Shown piece after piece: positions 8,067-17,236 of a stretch of 64,000 bases of DNA (position 1 is the stretch's first letter; each line of letters starts with the position of its first letter). The position numbers and the translations under genes are program-made. The stretch comes from Methanomassiliicoccaceae archaeon UBA421 (lineage in GTDB: Archaea; Thermoplasmatota; Thermoplasmata; Methanomassiliicoccales; Methanomethylophilaceae). The stretch lies in NCBI GenBank assembly GCA_002498365.1, contig DAHB01000004.1:124001-188000 (forward strand). Direction: 5' to 3'. The notes below the pieces were generated by a model that was given only the letters and a program-made list of their open reading frames with translations, did no database searches and was not told the origin of the DNA.

Positions 8067-8596
8067 AGGTTCCCACCGCATATGCCCTTGATGCGGCCCA
8101 CGCCGTCTATCTCGTCTATCACTTCAGCCACGGCCCCGGGGACCAGCGTGCGCCAGTCTTCTTCGGCCACGATCCTCCTGCGCACCTCCGTGCCGGAATA
8201 TTCGTCCCTGTTGTACATCGGGGACTCCCTGATGCTGTAACCCGACTCCTCGAAGAGGCGGCGGGTGAAGGGATTGTTGCTGTACACGTATGAGAAGGGC
8301 GGGGACATGGACGCCACATGCGCTACCCAGACGGAATAACGGTTTATGTCTTCGATAGGCACGATGCAATAGTTTTCTATCCCTTCATCGAACAGGGTGT
8401 TCTCGATCATCAGGTACCGCTCTCCGGCCGTGAAAGGATTCTCAGGAGAGTGGGAGTACTGGGCGCTGCCTATCCCGATCGTCAGATTGTCAGATTCGGA
8501 AGCGCACTGGCGTATCACCTCGAGATGGCCTTTGTGGAGAGGCTGGAACCTGCCTATCATCAGCGAATAGTTGTCGTACCCGTGTCCTCCGGACAT
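8063..8596 (-). CDS. nadM: Nicotinamide-nucleotide adenylyltransferase, archaeal type
   Basis: Forms NAD from NMN and ATP. The 177-residue nucleotidyltransferase has [12 protein letters not shown] near residue 14 (the HxGH ATP site), the [11 protein letters not shown] segment typical of archaeal NadM, and [10 protein letters not shown] near the C-terminus, equivalent to the ISSTxxR motif. Its end overlaps pncC by four bases, giving a compact NAD operon. LonB lies upstream in the same direction. Confidence 0.95.
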   Translation of the reverse strand: MSGGHGYDNYSLMIGRFQPLHKGHLEVIRQCASESDNLTIGIGSAQYSHSPENPFTAGERYLMIENTLFDEGIENYCIVPIEDINRYSVWVAHVASMSPPFSYVYSNNPFTRRLFEESGYSIRESPMYNRDEYSGTEVRRRIVAEEDWRTLVPGAVAEVIDEIDGVGRIKGICGGNL

Positions 8597-8626
8597 GATA
8601 AGTGATATCTCTCCTGGGTTAAAGCG

Positions 8627-10717
8627 TTAGGCTCCGCATGGCGCCCCGCCGGTGGCCCTGTCCTGTTCCGACAAGGGTTCGGGTTCGGGTTCGGGCTCTG
8701 GCTCCTTCCGAGGCTTGATGGGAGGCTTGACCTCCACTTTATCGACTTTGCTCTCGTACTTGGGCGGGCGCTCCAGCTTCCTCACCGTGGACTTTCCCTC
8801 GGGGGTCAGCGGCAACAGCTTTTCCAGATACTGGGTCTTCATTGGGCAGTCGACGAAGGCGTACTCCAGGACGTCGCGCAGGTTCGAGACCGAATAGATA
8901 TCCATCATGTCATAGAACCTGTCCTCGATGAGGACGTCCTTCACGTTGCTCTCGGGTATGAGGGCCATCTTGATGCCTGAGGCCGCCGCCGCCTCCAGCT
9001 TCGCTGTGACCGCGCCTATCGGAAGCACCTGTCCCCTGACATTTAGGCTTCCGGTCATCGCCAGGTCCTGGCGTATCGGAATGTTCTCCATAGCGGATAT
9101 TATGACCGTGGCCATCGTGATCGATGCGCTGTCACCTTCGACGCCTGAATATGTCCCTATGTACTGGAGGTGGATGTCGCTGTCGGTAAGGTTGGTCATG
9201 GTATATTTCTTGATGACCGCCGATATGTTGTCGACGGCCTCCTTGGCTATGACGCCCAACTGGCCGGTGGCGACTATGCGTCCTCCCTTCTTGATCTGCG
9301 CCGGAGTGACCTCGGCGACTATCGGCAGGACTATGCCCGCGAATTCGGACATCTCCGAATCGGAGTTCATGGCTGCGAGGCCGTTGATCATTCCCACCGT
9401 GGACCCCTCTGTCTTGAACAGGGTGTATGCCTTGTTGGCCTCGACGTAGCGGTCAGCTATCTGCTGCTCCAGGCCGCGTGCCGAAGACTTGGCCTCCAGG
9501 ACGTCTTCCTTTGTGACGACCGATGCCTTCCTCTTCACGGCGACGTCTCCCGAGACGCGGATGAGCCCCCCTAGCTCCCTGAGCCTGAGAGTAAGCTCCC
9601 CGCGCCTTCCGGCGCGGCGCTGGGCCTCTTTGATTATCTCGCCCACGGCATACCTGTCGAAGTGGGGGATCTTGGCGTCCTTCCTAACCTCCTGTGCCAC
9701 GAACCTGGAGATGTCGGTGCGGTTGGCGTCGGTGTCCTTCATGGTGTTGCGCATGTAGACCTCGTAACCGTATCCCCTGATCCTCGACCTTAGGGCGGGG
9801 TGCATGCCCTTGAGGGCGTCAAGGTTGCCTGCGCAAACCAAAATGAAGTCGCAGGGCACGGGTTCAGATTTGACCAATGCTCCGGACGAGCGTTCGGACT
9901 GGCCGGTTATCGACATCTTCCTCTCCTGCATCGCGGTGAGGAGGGCCTGCTGGGACTCCATCCTCAGCATATTTATCTCGTCTATGAACAGGACTCCCTT
10001 GTTTGCCTTGTGTATGTCACCTGGCTCTATCCTGTCGTGAGAAGGGGTCTCGAGACCTCCGGACTGGAACGGGTCATGCCTAACGTCCCCGAGCAATGCT
10101 CCGGCGTGGGCGCCTGTGGCGTCCACGAACGGGGGCGTGTCCCCGGGATCATGTCCGACGAGGACCTTGGGGACGATTATGATCTCGTTCTTCTGGTTGG
10201 GGTTCCTGAGGAACAGCAGTATGATGAACACGCTGAACAGGGAGATGAACATTATCGTCCAGTTGTTGAAGAATATGGACCCCATCAGACCAAGGATGAT
10301 GATCAACATGCTGACATAGATGTACATCGAGCTCTTCTGGTTCTTAATGGCGGCCGCATGGGCCTTCTGCTCGGCCACGATGGCCTTGCCCTTCCCGGAC
10401 GGGAGCGTCCTTATCCTGGGCTCGTTGAAGTCCTCGGGGTTGTGATAGGCCACCACGTCCTGGAGGTCTTCCTTCGGAAGGTACTCCACCATGGAGTTGG
10501 CCAGCATTGACTTTCCGGTACCGGGCTCGCCTATGAGCATCACGTGCCTTTTCTGAGAGGCTGCCTTCTTCATGACCTCAACGGCAACATCCTGACCGAT
10601 TACACGGTCGGAAATCTTCTCCGGTATGACTATATCTTCGGTGGATTTGAAGGTCTGCCTGTCGATCCACTTCTCTATAGGTTCGTCGGTCGGCTTCTCT
10701 TCTATCATATTTTCCAT
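8627..10717 (-). CDS. lonB: Archaeal membrane-bound ATP-dependent protease LonB
   Basis: Degrades unfolded and regulatory proteins at the membrane. In 696 residues it shows Walker A GEPGTGKS (63-70), two membrane helices roughly at residues 125-175 inserted in the AAA+ domain, Walker B FIDEIN, and a C-terminal Lon protease domain. The nucleophile Ser is in EGDSASITMA, with the partner Lys in GAVTAKLEAAA. The tail ends in a Pro-Glu repeat (PEPEPEPEP). The ATG at 10717 has AGAGGA six bases upstream; an earlier in-frame start at 10774 would lie in the TATA region. Lon without an N-terminal LON domain and with membrane helices is the archaeal form. Confidence 0.95.
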   Translation of the reverse strand: MENMIEEKPTDEPIEKWIDRQTFKSTEDIVIPEKISDRVIGQDVAVEVMKKAASQKRHVMLIGEPGTGKSMLANSMVEYLPKEDLQDVVAYHNPEDFNEPRIRTLPSGKGKAIVAEQKAHAAAIKNQKSSMYIYVSMLIIILGLMGSIFFNNWTIMFISLFSVFIILLFLRNPNQKNEIIIVPKVLVGHDPGDTPPFVDATGAHAGALLGDVRHDPFQSGGLETPSHDRIEPGDIHKANKGVLFIDEINMLRMESQQALLTAMQERKMSITGQSERSSGALVKSEPVPCDFILVCAGNLDALKGMHPALRSRIRGYGYEVYMRNTMKDTDANRTDISRFVAQEVRKDAKIPHFDRYAVGEIIKEAQRRAGRRGELTLRLRELGGLIRVSGDVAVKRKASVVTKEDVLEAKSSARGLEQQIADRYVEANKAYTLFKTEGSTVGMINGLAAMNSDSEMSEFAGIVLPIVAEVTPAQIKKGGRIVATGQLGVIAKEAVDNISAVIKKYTMTNLTDSDIHLQYIGTYSGVEGDSASITMATVIISAMENIPIRQDLAMTGSLNVRGQVLPIGAVTAKLEAAAASGIKMALIPESNVKDVLIEDRFYDMMDIYSVSNLRDVLEYAFVDCPMKTQYLEKLLPLTPEGKSTVRKLERPPKYESKVDKVEVKPPIKPRKEPEPEPEPEPLSEQDRATGGAPCGA

Positions 10718-10746
10718 CTTTATTCCTCTTAAATTAGTATGCACTC

Positions 10747-10757
10747 GTATATAAATA
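10747..10757 (-). promoter_or_regulatory. TATA box for lonB
   Basis: AATATTTATATAC-type element on the reverse strand, about 33 bases before the lonB ATG, giving a leader just long enough for the AGAGGA ribosome-binding site. Confidence 0.55.
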
Positions 10758-10770
10758 TTACTAAATTTGA

Positions 10771-11748
10771 TCACTGACGCCTAGCGAAAAACGCCAACGC
10801 TACGCAGAGAACAGCTATTATGCTTATTATAACTATGTCCCCCCCGTGCTTCTCCAGAAAGGTGGGCTCGACGGGGGCCTCTGCAGGCCTGATGTACAGT
10901 TCCGGCGGGTTGACCACTGAACTTGTTTCCATGAACCCTGAGATATCTGGGTCATGGGATGCCGCAAATGTATAGTCTGTGTTGTACCCGTGGTCGTTAG
11001 AGGCTTTCATCAGATAGTGGGCTGTGTTTTTCTCCTCGTTGAGCCCCACGTCCGCCCCGTACCATCCCTCGGAACCTTCCACTGCGTTCCATGCATGCGG
11101 ATAAGATCCGTCTGGGTCATTGAGCATTCCGCATACGACGGCAACATTGTATGATGCGACCGAGCTGTCAGCGCAATACTTCACGGCGGCGGCGAAACCG
11201 AAGCTGTTGGCCTTTCCGAGCACCATCGCCCCGTATGCGGTGTAGTAAAGGAGATTATCTGTGTCCTCGGTGTATTCGGAAAAGCTCCTGAGCTTTGAAT
11301 CGATCAGCATCATCGCCTCCGAAACGGAAGTGTCGGTCTGTATCCCGATGCTCCCGGCGAAATCCGCCATCGATTGACCGTAGGACGCCGAATCCACGTC
11401 CGGAAGCGAGAACGTCACCGTCTTTGCGGCCGGGTCGTACACATATGCTCCGGCCAGGTCGGCAGGCATCTTTAATAGCCAGATCTTCCCGGGGTCGTCA
11501 AGGTAGGCGGCCGCGACGGCATGCTTGACCGAATCTGCGTCAGCTTCAGCGGCAAGCGTTGCGGACCATCCGTTCTCAGAGGAGGGGACGGTCGATATTA
11601 CATCGTACACTGCTTTCTCCTCGTCGTCGAGCTGCGAATAATATGAAGTGAAATTCGCCGTCCCGGCTTCCGAGCTATCGGCTGTGACAAGCGGAAGGAA
11701 CAGAAGCGGCGATACAAAAACCAGGGCGAGAAGGGCCTTATTATCCAT
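10771..11748 (-). CDS. Membrane-anchored secreted protein with degenerate transglutaminase-like domain
   Basis: A 325-residue exported protein: a hydrophobic signal segment at residues 5-22, a long extracellular region, then one membrane helix (about 300-320) ending in ARRQ. The middle contains YPHAWNAVEG and GWYGADVG, which resemble the His and Asp strands of the transglutaminase-like fold. The position where I would expect the catalytic Cys reads NSFGF instead, so an enzyme activity is doubtful. Many cell-surface proteins of gut methanogens carry such domains. I do not recognise a specific family; the fold call is tentative. It precedes lonB but has its own reading frame context. Confidence 0.55.
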   Translation of the reverse strand: MDNKALLALVFVSPLLFLPLVTADSSEAGTANFTSYYSQLDDEEKAVYDVISTVPSSENGWSATLAAEADADSVKHAVAAAYLDDPGKIWLLKMPADLAGAYVYDPAAKTVTFSLPDVDSASYGQSMADFAGSIGIQTDTSVSEAMMLIDSKLRSFSEYTEDTDNLLYYTAYGAMVLGKANSFGFAAAVKYCADSSVASYNVAVVCGMLNDPDGSYPHAWNAVEGSEGWYGADVGLNEEKNTAHYLMKASNDHGYNTDYTFAASHDPDISGFMETSSVVNPPELYIRPAEAPVEPTFLEKHGGDIVIISIIAVLCVALAFFARRQ

Positions 11749-11833
11749 TTCGCCATTATATTGTCAGGTAATAATTAACGATTGTGCAAAATGCTTCGAT
11801 AAGGGTTAATTATCGCGTCCCATATGCCCGCGC

Positions 11834-14065
11834 ATGAGATTCGATGAGCTCGACGTTCCCGACAACGTAGCCGACGCGTTGCGGGAACACGGCTTTATCG
11901 AGCTTCATCCTCCCCAGGCCGCGGCCCTTCCTATTGCCCTGGAGGGCCACAGCCTGGTCGTTTCGGTGCCCACCGCTTCCGGCAAATCTCTCATTGGTTA
12001 CATTCCGGCGATGAAGAAGGTCATCAACGAACGCAAAAGGGTCCTTTACATCGTACCCCTCAAAGCGTTGGCTTCCGAGAAAAAAGACGACCTGGAATCC
12101 TTCTCGCACCTGGGCTTCACCGTGGCCATGAGCACGGGTGACCTAGACTCGGACGACCGGGGGATAAAGGATGCCGACATTGTCGTGGCGACGTCTGAGA
12201 AGGCGGATTCGATGATCCGTCACGGAAGCAGATGGATCGATTCGGTGGGACTCGTCATAGCCGACGAGATCCACATGATCCACGACCCGGGAAGGGGGCC
12301 CACCCTCGAGGTGGCACTTACCAAACTAATGAGGAGGAATCCCGGCCTCCAGATAATCGCCCTGTCCGCGACCATTTCCAACGCGGAAGACCTGGCACTT
12401 TGGCTGGACGCCAAACTTGTGAGGAGCGACTGGCGCCCGGTACCGCTGAGGGAGGGCGTGTTCTTCGACGGGGAGATAACCTTCGACGACATGAAGAAAA
12501 AAGAAGTTCCTGCCGAAAAGGACGAGATATGGGCACTGATGAAACAGACCATCAGGGAAGGGGGGCAGTGCCTCGTTTTCGTCAACGCGCGCAGGTCCAC
12601 GGAATCCTTGGCGGCCAAGTTCTCTCCCAATGTTGCCGAATATGCGGGCAGGAACCTTTCCAAGCAAGACACGGACCTTCTCGAAGGAGGTTCGGAACCC
12701 ACATCGCTGGGGAAAAAGCTGGCACTTTGCGTTTCATCCGGTACGGCGTTCCACAACGCGGGCCTTACGTACAGGCAGAGGAAGTACGTTGAGGACAACT
12801 TCAGAAGCGGGAACATCAAATGCATAGTCGCGACGCCCACTCTGGCGGCGGGAATAAACCTGCCTGCCAGGAGGGTGATCGTCAGAGATACCGGCAGGTT
12901 CGAGTCCAACGCAGGGATGGTGCCCATATCCGTAATGGAGGTTAAGCAGATGTGCGGCCGGGCGGGAAGGCCGGGGTACGACCCCTACGGAGAGGCTGTG
13001 CTAATCGCGAAGAATCAACGCGACAGCGACCGCCTCATGTACGATTACATAATGCACGACACCGAGCGCCTTACATCCAAGCTCGGCAACGAGGTCACGC
13101 TGAGGAGCCACATCCTTGGCCTTGTAGCCACTGGCGACGCCTCCTCGGACGACGACATAGTAGAGTTCCTTCATTCGACGTTCTATGGCAGCACTTCCTC
13201 CCTGTTCGGTGTGGAAAGCGTGGTGGAGAAGGTCACGGATTTTCTGGCCAGGGAGGAGATGGTGGAGAAGAACGGCGGCTCGCTGAGGATACTGCCCTTC
13301 GGAAAAAGGATCTCCGACCTTTACATCGACCCGAAGTCCGCGGTGATACTCAGGGATGCGGTTAAGAACATGAAGGACGGCACCGAAGTGTTCTCGATAC
13401 TGCTGGCGGCCGCCCTGACCCCCGATGTTATGGGACTCTATCCGAAGAAGAGTGACGAGCCCAGGCTCACCGCCCTGGCGGACGAGTACGAGAGTAAGTG
13501 CCTCTTCGATCCTTTCGAAGACCCGGAGTTCAATTACGAGGTGTTCATGGGCGCCCTCAAGGTGTCTGCGATGACAGAGGACTGGATATCCGAGGTTCCC
13601 GAAGACGCAATGACCGAGGCCATGGGCATAGGCCCCGGAGACATAAGGTCGAGGGTGGACATGATGGACTGGATCATGTACTCGATGAGCGAGATCGCGT
13701 TCATAATGAGGCCCGACTCGGTAAGAGCTATCAGGCCGCTGCTTACGAGGATAAGATACGGCGTGAAAGAGGAACTGATCGACCTGGTATCGTTCCGCGG
13801 CGTCGGCAGGACGAGGGCGAGGATACTTTACGACGCGGGATACCGCAACAGGACAGACATCATGTCAGCTGACGAAAAGAAGCTGGCCTCTCTCCAGCGC
13901 ATTGGGCCGTCACTGGCGAAAAGCCTAAAGAACCAGGCCGGCGGTTCTTCGGGAAAAGGCACCCCGGTCCCGGATTGGGACCCTGAGGCCGAGGACCTGG
14001 ACGCCATGGCCGAAGAATTAAGCGTGGAAAAGGTTTCCAAGCAGTCCAACCTGCTGGACTTCTGA
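11834..14065 (+). CDS. hel308: Ski2-like DNA helicase Hel308
   Basis: ATP-dependent 3'-5' helicase acting at stalled replication forks. The 743-residue protein has a Q-motif-like PPQAAALP, Walker A PTASGKS near residue 50, Walker B DEIH, motif III SATISN, motif VI QMCGRAGRPGYD, and a C-terminal part with winged-helix, ratchet and helix-hairpin-helix (FRGVGRTRARILYDAGY) segments. Length and order match archaeal Hel308. The stop abuts the stop of thrC on the other strand. Its start lies close to a weak A+T-rich element at about 11800. Confidence 0.95.
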   Translation: MRFDELDVPDNVADALREHGFIELHPPQAAALPIALEGHSLVVSVPTASGKSLIGYIPAMKKVINERKRVLYIVPLKALASEKKDDLESFSHLGFTVAMSTGDLDSDDRGIKDADIVVATSEKADSMIRHGSRWIDSVGLVIADEIHMIHDPGRGPTLEVALTKLMRRNPGLQIIALSATISNAEDLALWLDAKLVRSDWRPVPLREGVFFDGEITFDDMKKKEVPAEKDEIWALMKQTIREGGQCLVFVNARRSTESLAAKFSPNVAEYAGRNLSKQDTDLLEGGSEPTSLGKKLALCVSSGTAFHNAGLTYRQRKYVEDNFRSGNIKCIVATPTLAAGINLPARRVIVRDTGRFESNAGMVPISVMEVKQMCGRAGRPGYDPYGEAVLIAKNQRDSDRLMYDYIMHDTERLTSKLGNEVTLRSHILGLVATGDASSDDDIVEFLHSTFYGSTSSLFGVESVVEKVTDFLAREEMVEKNGGSLRILPFGKRISDLYIDPKSAVILRDAVKNMKDGTEVFSILLAAALTPDVMGLYPKKSDEPRLTALADEYESKCLFDPFEDPEFNYEVFMGALKVSAMTEDWISEVPEDAMTEAMGIGPGDIRSRVDMMDWIMYSMSEIAFIMRPDSVRAIRPLLTRIRYGVKEELIDLVSFRGVGRTRARILYDAGYRNRTDIMSADEKKLASLQRIGPSLAKSLKNQAGGSSGKGTPVPDWDPEAEDLDAMAEELSVEKVSKQSNLLDF

Positions 14066-15283
14066 TCAGAGGGAAAGTATCCTTTCCACATCGGCGACCG
14101 AGTTGGCGCACTTTATCGGCGGTTCGCTGTACTTGACCGCGGTGTCCGGGTCCTTGAGGCCGTTTCCGGTGCAGATGGCCACGACCCTCTCGTCTCTGTC
14201 GATGATGCCCTGCTCCCTGAGCTTCAGCACCCCTGCGACGGAAGCTGCCGAGGCCGGCTCGACGAACACGCCCTCCTTCCTGGCAGTGAGCTTCTGGGCG
14301 TTGATGATCTCCTCGTCCGTAACCGTGGCGGAGTATCCTCCGGTTTTATACATCGCCGTCAGGGCCTTCCTGCCGCTGACCGGGTTTCCGATGCGGATCG
14401 CGGTGGCGAGGGTCTCGGGGTTCTCCACCGGGACGAAATCCTCTTCATGATTTCCGAAAGCCTTCGCGACGGGGCTGGAACCTTCTGCCTGAATACCCGT
14501 GAGCATCGGCATCCGATCTATCCATCCGACCTCTTCGAGCTCGGTAAGGGCCTTGTAAACGGCCCAGATGTTGGCCGCATTGCCTACGGGCAGGACTATC
14601 CTGTCCGGCACGCCGTATTCAAGCTGGTCCATTATCTCGAATAGAACTGACTTCTGGCCTTCGGGGCGGTAGGGGTTGATCGAATTAAGAAGATAAATCT
14701 TCCTCTCATCGGCCATCTTCCTGGCCAGTGCCAGTGCGTCGTCGAAGTTTCCGTCGACCGAAAGGACCTTGGCACCGTAGAACAGCGCCTGTGCGAGTTT
14801 GCCCGCGGCCACTTTGCCCGATGGAAGGAATACGGCGCACTTGATCCCCGCCTTGGCCGCGTAGGCGGCCAGGGAAGCGGAGGTATTTCCCGTGGAAGCG
14901 CAGCCGACGACCTTGGCGTCCAGCTCCTTGGCGCGGGTGACTCCGACGGTCATCCCGCGGTCCTTGAACGAGCCCGTGGGGTTCAGCCCTTCGAACTTGA
15001 CGAACATCTCCTTTACCCCCGCCTTTTCCGCTAGGGCGTCAGTCTTGTAGAGGGGTGTGCCGCCTTCCTGTATGGATATCTTATGGGCGGGGTCTACGGG
15101 CAGGAAGTCCGAATACCTCCAGACTCCCAGAGGCTCTTTCCTCAGGTCCGACGGTTTTTTCTCCTTGACCTTCTCCAGGTCCATCTCCACGGTGAGCAGC
15201 CCGCCGCATCTGGGACATGTGCTTACGAAGGGATCTTCCACCGTCGCTCCGCAGTCCCAGCACATTACTTTATGATTTTCCAT
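14066..15283 (-). CDS. thrC: Threonine synthase
   Basis: PLP enzyme converting O-phosphohomoserine to threonine. The 405-residue protein begins with a small zinc ribbon (CWDCGATV and CPRCGG), common in archaeal forms. The PLP lysine lies in NPTGSFKDRGMT near residue 113. Later segments are GCASTGNTSAS and LPVGNAANIWAVY. One base separates it from the upstream thrB, so thrB-thrC form a two-gene threonine operon. It converges with hel308 with no gap. Confidence 0.96.
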   Translation of the reverse strand: MENHKVMCWDCGATVEDPFVSTCPRCGGLLTVEMDLEKVKEKKPSDLRKEPLGVWRYSDFLPVDPAHKISIQEGGTPLYKTDALAEKAGVKEMFVKFEGLNPTGSFKDRGMTVGVTRAKELDAKVVGCASTGNTSASLAAYAAKAGIKCAVFLPSGKVAAGKLAQALFYGAKVLSVDGNFDDALALARKMADERKIYLLNSINPYRPEGQKSVLFEIMDQLEYGVPDRIVLPVGNAANIWAVYKALTELEEVGWIDRMPMLTGIQAEGSSPVAKAFGNHEEDFVPVENPETLATAIRIGNPVSGRKALTAMYKTGGYSATVTDEEIINAQKLTARKEGVFVEPASAASVAGVLKLREQGIIDRDERVVAICTGNGLKDPDTAVKYSEPPIKCANSVADVERILSL

Positions 15284-15284
15284 A

Positions 15285-16217
15285 TCAGATCCTCCTGCAA
15301 CCTACGCCGCAATCGGTGACCCATGTGTCACAACCTATACCCGCATCCACGAAAACGGTTTTCATGCTTTCCGCTATTATCTTTCCGTCATGGGTGTTCT
15401 TGTCATAGAAAGACATCACGCAGGGCCCGGAACCTCCAAGAAAAGAGGCCAGAGCGCCGTGGGACATCGCCGCGGACTCTGCCTCCTTCAGGTGTGGTAC
15501 GAAGTGGCTGCGGAAGGGTTCCGAAACAAGGTCCTGAACGGACCTTCCGATAAGTCCCAGATCTCCGGTGTCCATCCCATGGACCAGACATGCCGCATTT
15601 CCTGCGTGGAATACAAGATGCTTGAGGGGCACCTCTTTCGGTATGACCTTCCTTGCTTCCTTGGTCTCCACATATATGTCGGGAAGCGCGACCACCAGCC
15701 CCAGGTTCTCCGGGGGCCTGACGGATATCATCTCGAAGGGCTCGTAAGACCGTATGACGGTGAATCCCCCGACTATGCATGGCGCCACATTATCGGCGTG
15801 GAAACCTCCGGACGTCACGTCCTCGGCATGGGCGGCGCAAAGGACCAGTTCGGTCTGGCTGAGCTTCTCCCCGCACATCAGATGTGCCAGATATGCTCCC
15901 CCTGCGGCAGATGCACCGGATGATCCGATACCGCTGCCCGGCCTGATCCCTTTTCTGATCCTGAACTCTATCCCGAACTTCTCCCCCGACCTTCTCAGTA
16001 CCTCGGCGGCGGCGATGCACACCGAGTTCTTTTCGGGGTCGGTAGGGATGATCTCGCTGCCCGGACCGGATATTTCCGAAATAATAAGACCGGACTCCGT
16101 CCTCCTGCCTTCTATCACATCATAAGGTTCCATAAGGGCGAGCCCGAAAGTGTCGAACCCTGGCCCTATGTTGGAGGTGGTGGCCGGTGCCGCCACTTTG
16201 ATCCATTCGTTTTTCAT
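15285..16217 (-). CDS. thrB: Homoserine kinase
   Basis: GHMP-family kinase phosphorylating homoserine, feeding thrC. The 310-residue protein opens with KVAAPATTSNIGPGFDTFGLAL and has the GHMP phosphate loop RPGSGIGSSGASAAGG near residue 90, and a C-terminal FLGGSGPCVMSF glycine motif. I placed the start at the ATG at 16217; the longer in-frame reading crosses the divergent KEOPS gene and its promoter. No good ribosome-binding site precedes it; a TATA-like element lies near 16275. Confidence 0.93.
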   Translation of the reverse strand: MKNEWIKVAAPATTSNIGPGFDTFGLALMEPYDVIEGRRTESGLIISEISGPGSEIIPTDPEKNSVCIAAAEVLRRSGEKFGIEFRIRKGIRPGSGIGSSGASAAGGAYLAHLMCGEKLSQTELVLCAAHAEDVTSGGFHADNVAPCIVGGFTVIRSYEPFEMISVRPPENLGLVVALPDIYVETKEARKVIPKEVPLKHLVFHAGNAACLVHGMDTGDLGLIGRSVQDLVSEPFRSHFVPHLKEAESAAMSHGALASFLGGSGPCVMSFYDKNTHDGKIIAESMKTVFVDAGIGCDTWVTDCGVGCRRI

Positions 16218-16298
16218 CTGAACGCGTCCTGGAAAGATTCCTTCGGTCTGCCGTACCGCGCAGTATTTGATAAACTTTATCCGCTCGGCCACGGACAG

Positions 16299-16802
16299 GT
16301 GGGCAAAATTAAAACCGTGGTCGGGATATCGGTCCCTATGGCCGCCCTCAGAGTGATAGGCATCAGATGCGAAAAGCCTCCTGAAGAGGTTGCGGAGCAC
16401 TTCATCTCCATAGGGGTCGAGGCCGTTGTCTTCGATCCGGACTTCATATGCGGCGCCGACCACGCGATCTCTTCGTACATGCACGCCGAGAGGGCGTTCT
16501 TGCAAGGGACCCAGAGGTCCAGGGGAATACTGACGGAGACGATCCTTTACGCATCGGCCGACAGACAGATCGGCCGAGCTCTCAAGAAGATGGGCCCCAA
16601 GGTCGGGGACAATGCCTTCGTTGTTCTCATAATAGGAGAATTGGACGACCTGGCACTTTCGGATATAGATGCGGAGAGGGACGATTCCCTAGTGGACTGT
16701 ACCGAAGAGTCGGCCCGTAATATGGGGCTGTATAAAAGCTCCATCCCATACACAGACCTTATCCTAGAGCGGATAGCCTCCGTGGACATCATGAAGTATT
16801 GA
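16299..16802 (+). CDS. KEOPS complex subunit Cgi121-like
   Basis: Regulatory subunit that stimulates Bud32 in the KEOPS complex, which makes the t6A base of tRNAs. The 167-residue protein has the family pattern: HAERAFLQGTQRSRG, then TETILYASADRQIGRALKKMG, then VVLIIGE. The GTG start at 16299 lies about 25 bases after a TATA-like ACTTTATC, so a leaderless mRNA is likely; an ATG at 16338 is an alternative that would cut the first strand. It is divergent from thrB. No other KEOPS gene is in the window. Confidence 0.82.
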   Translation: MGKIKTVVGISVPMAALRVIGIRCEKPPEEVAEHFISIGVEAVVFDPDFICGADHAISSYMHAERAFLQGTQRSRGILTETILYASADRQIGRALKKMGPKVGDNAFVVLIIGELDDLALSDIDAERDDSLVDCTEESARNMGLYKSSIPYTDLILERIASVDIMKY

Positions 16803-16831
16803 AAAAGAAGTAAAAGGTTTGATGGGTCTTT

Positions 16832-17236
16832 TCAAAGGTCGGGAACGAACTTGAACCCGTAGTGTATCACGCCGGAAGCACCGTCTTCGTCCAGTTTGCG
16901 AAGGACGGAGCGCACGCGCATGCCTATCTCGATCTTCAAGAGGTCCACGTCGACGAGCTGGCCGGATATCAGCAGTCCGTCGTCGGTCCTGACCATAGCT
17001 ACCGCATACGGCTTCAGGCTCCTGTTGCAGTCCGGGGCCTCATGTATCACCGAGAAAGTGAACACCTTTCCTTTCCTGGACACCTGATAGGGGTGCATCT
17101 TGCCGAACCCGTTCCTCCTGCAGAAGGGGCACATGCTGCGCTTGGGGAAGTATTTCCTGTTGCAGTTTCCGCACTCCGATCCCTCCAGGTTGTATCTGGC
17201 GGGAATCTCCCTCCACTCTTTTGCCACTGTTGCCAT
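16832..17236 (-). CDS. DUF35 zinc-ribbon/OB-fold protein of the thiolase-HMG-CoA synthase complex
   Basis: A 134-residue protein with an N-terminal rubredoxin-like zinc ribbon (CGNCNRKYFPKRSMCPFC, residues 22-39) and a C-terminal OB-fold. In archaea, DUF35 proteins are known to bridge acetoacetyl-CoA thiolase and HMG-CoA synthase so that the unfavourable thiolase step is pulled forward. Its start overlaps the thiolase stop, and it is the last gene of the regulator-mvaS-thiolase operon, which fits that role exactly. Confidence 0.9.
   Translation of the reverse strand: MATVAKEWREIPARYNLEGSECGNCNRKYFPKRSMCPFCRRNGFGKMHPYQVSRKGKVFTFSVIHEAPDCNRSLKPYAVAMVRTDDGLLISGQLVDVDLLKIEIGMRVRSVLRKLDEDGASGVIHYGFKFVPDL

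Noticed and set aside
8652..8710. Tandem GGGTTC repeats as a genomic repeat element
   Set aside because: They encode the Pro-Glu tail of LonB in frame, so they are coding repeats.
16218..16505. A 95-residue N-terminal extension of homoserine kinase
   Set aside because: It would read through the promoter and start of the divergent KEOPS gene, and has no resemblance to the kinase family.
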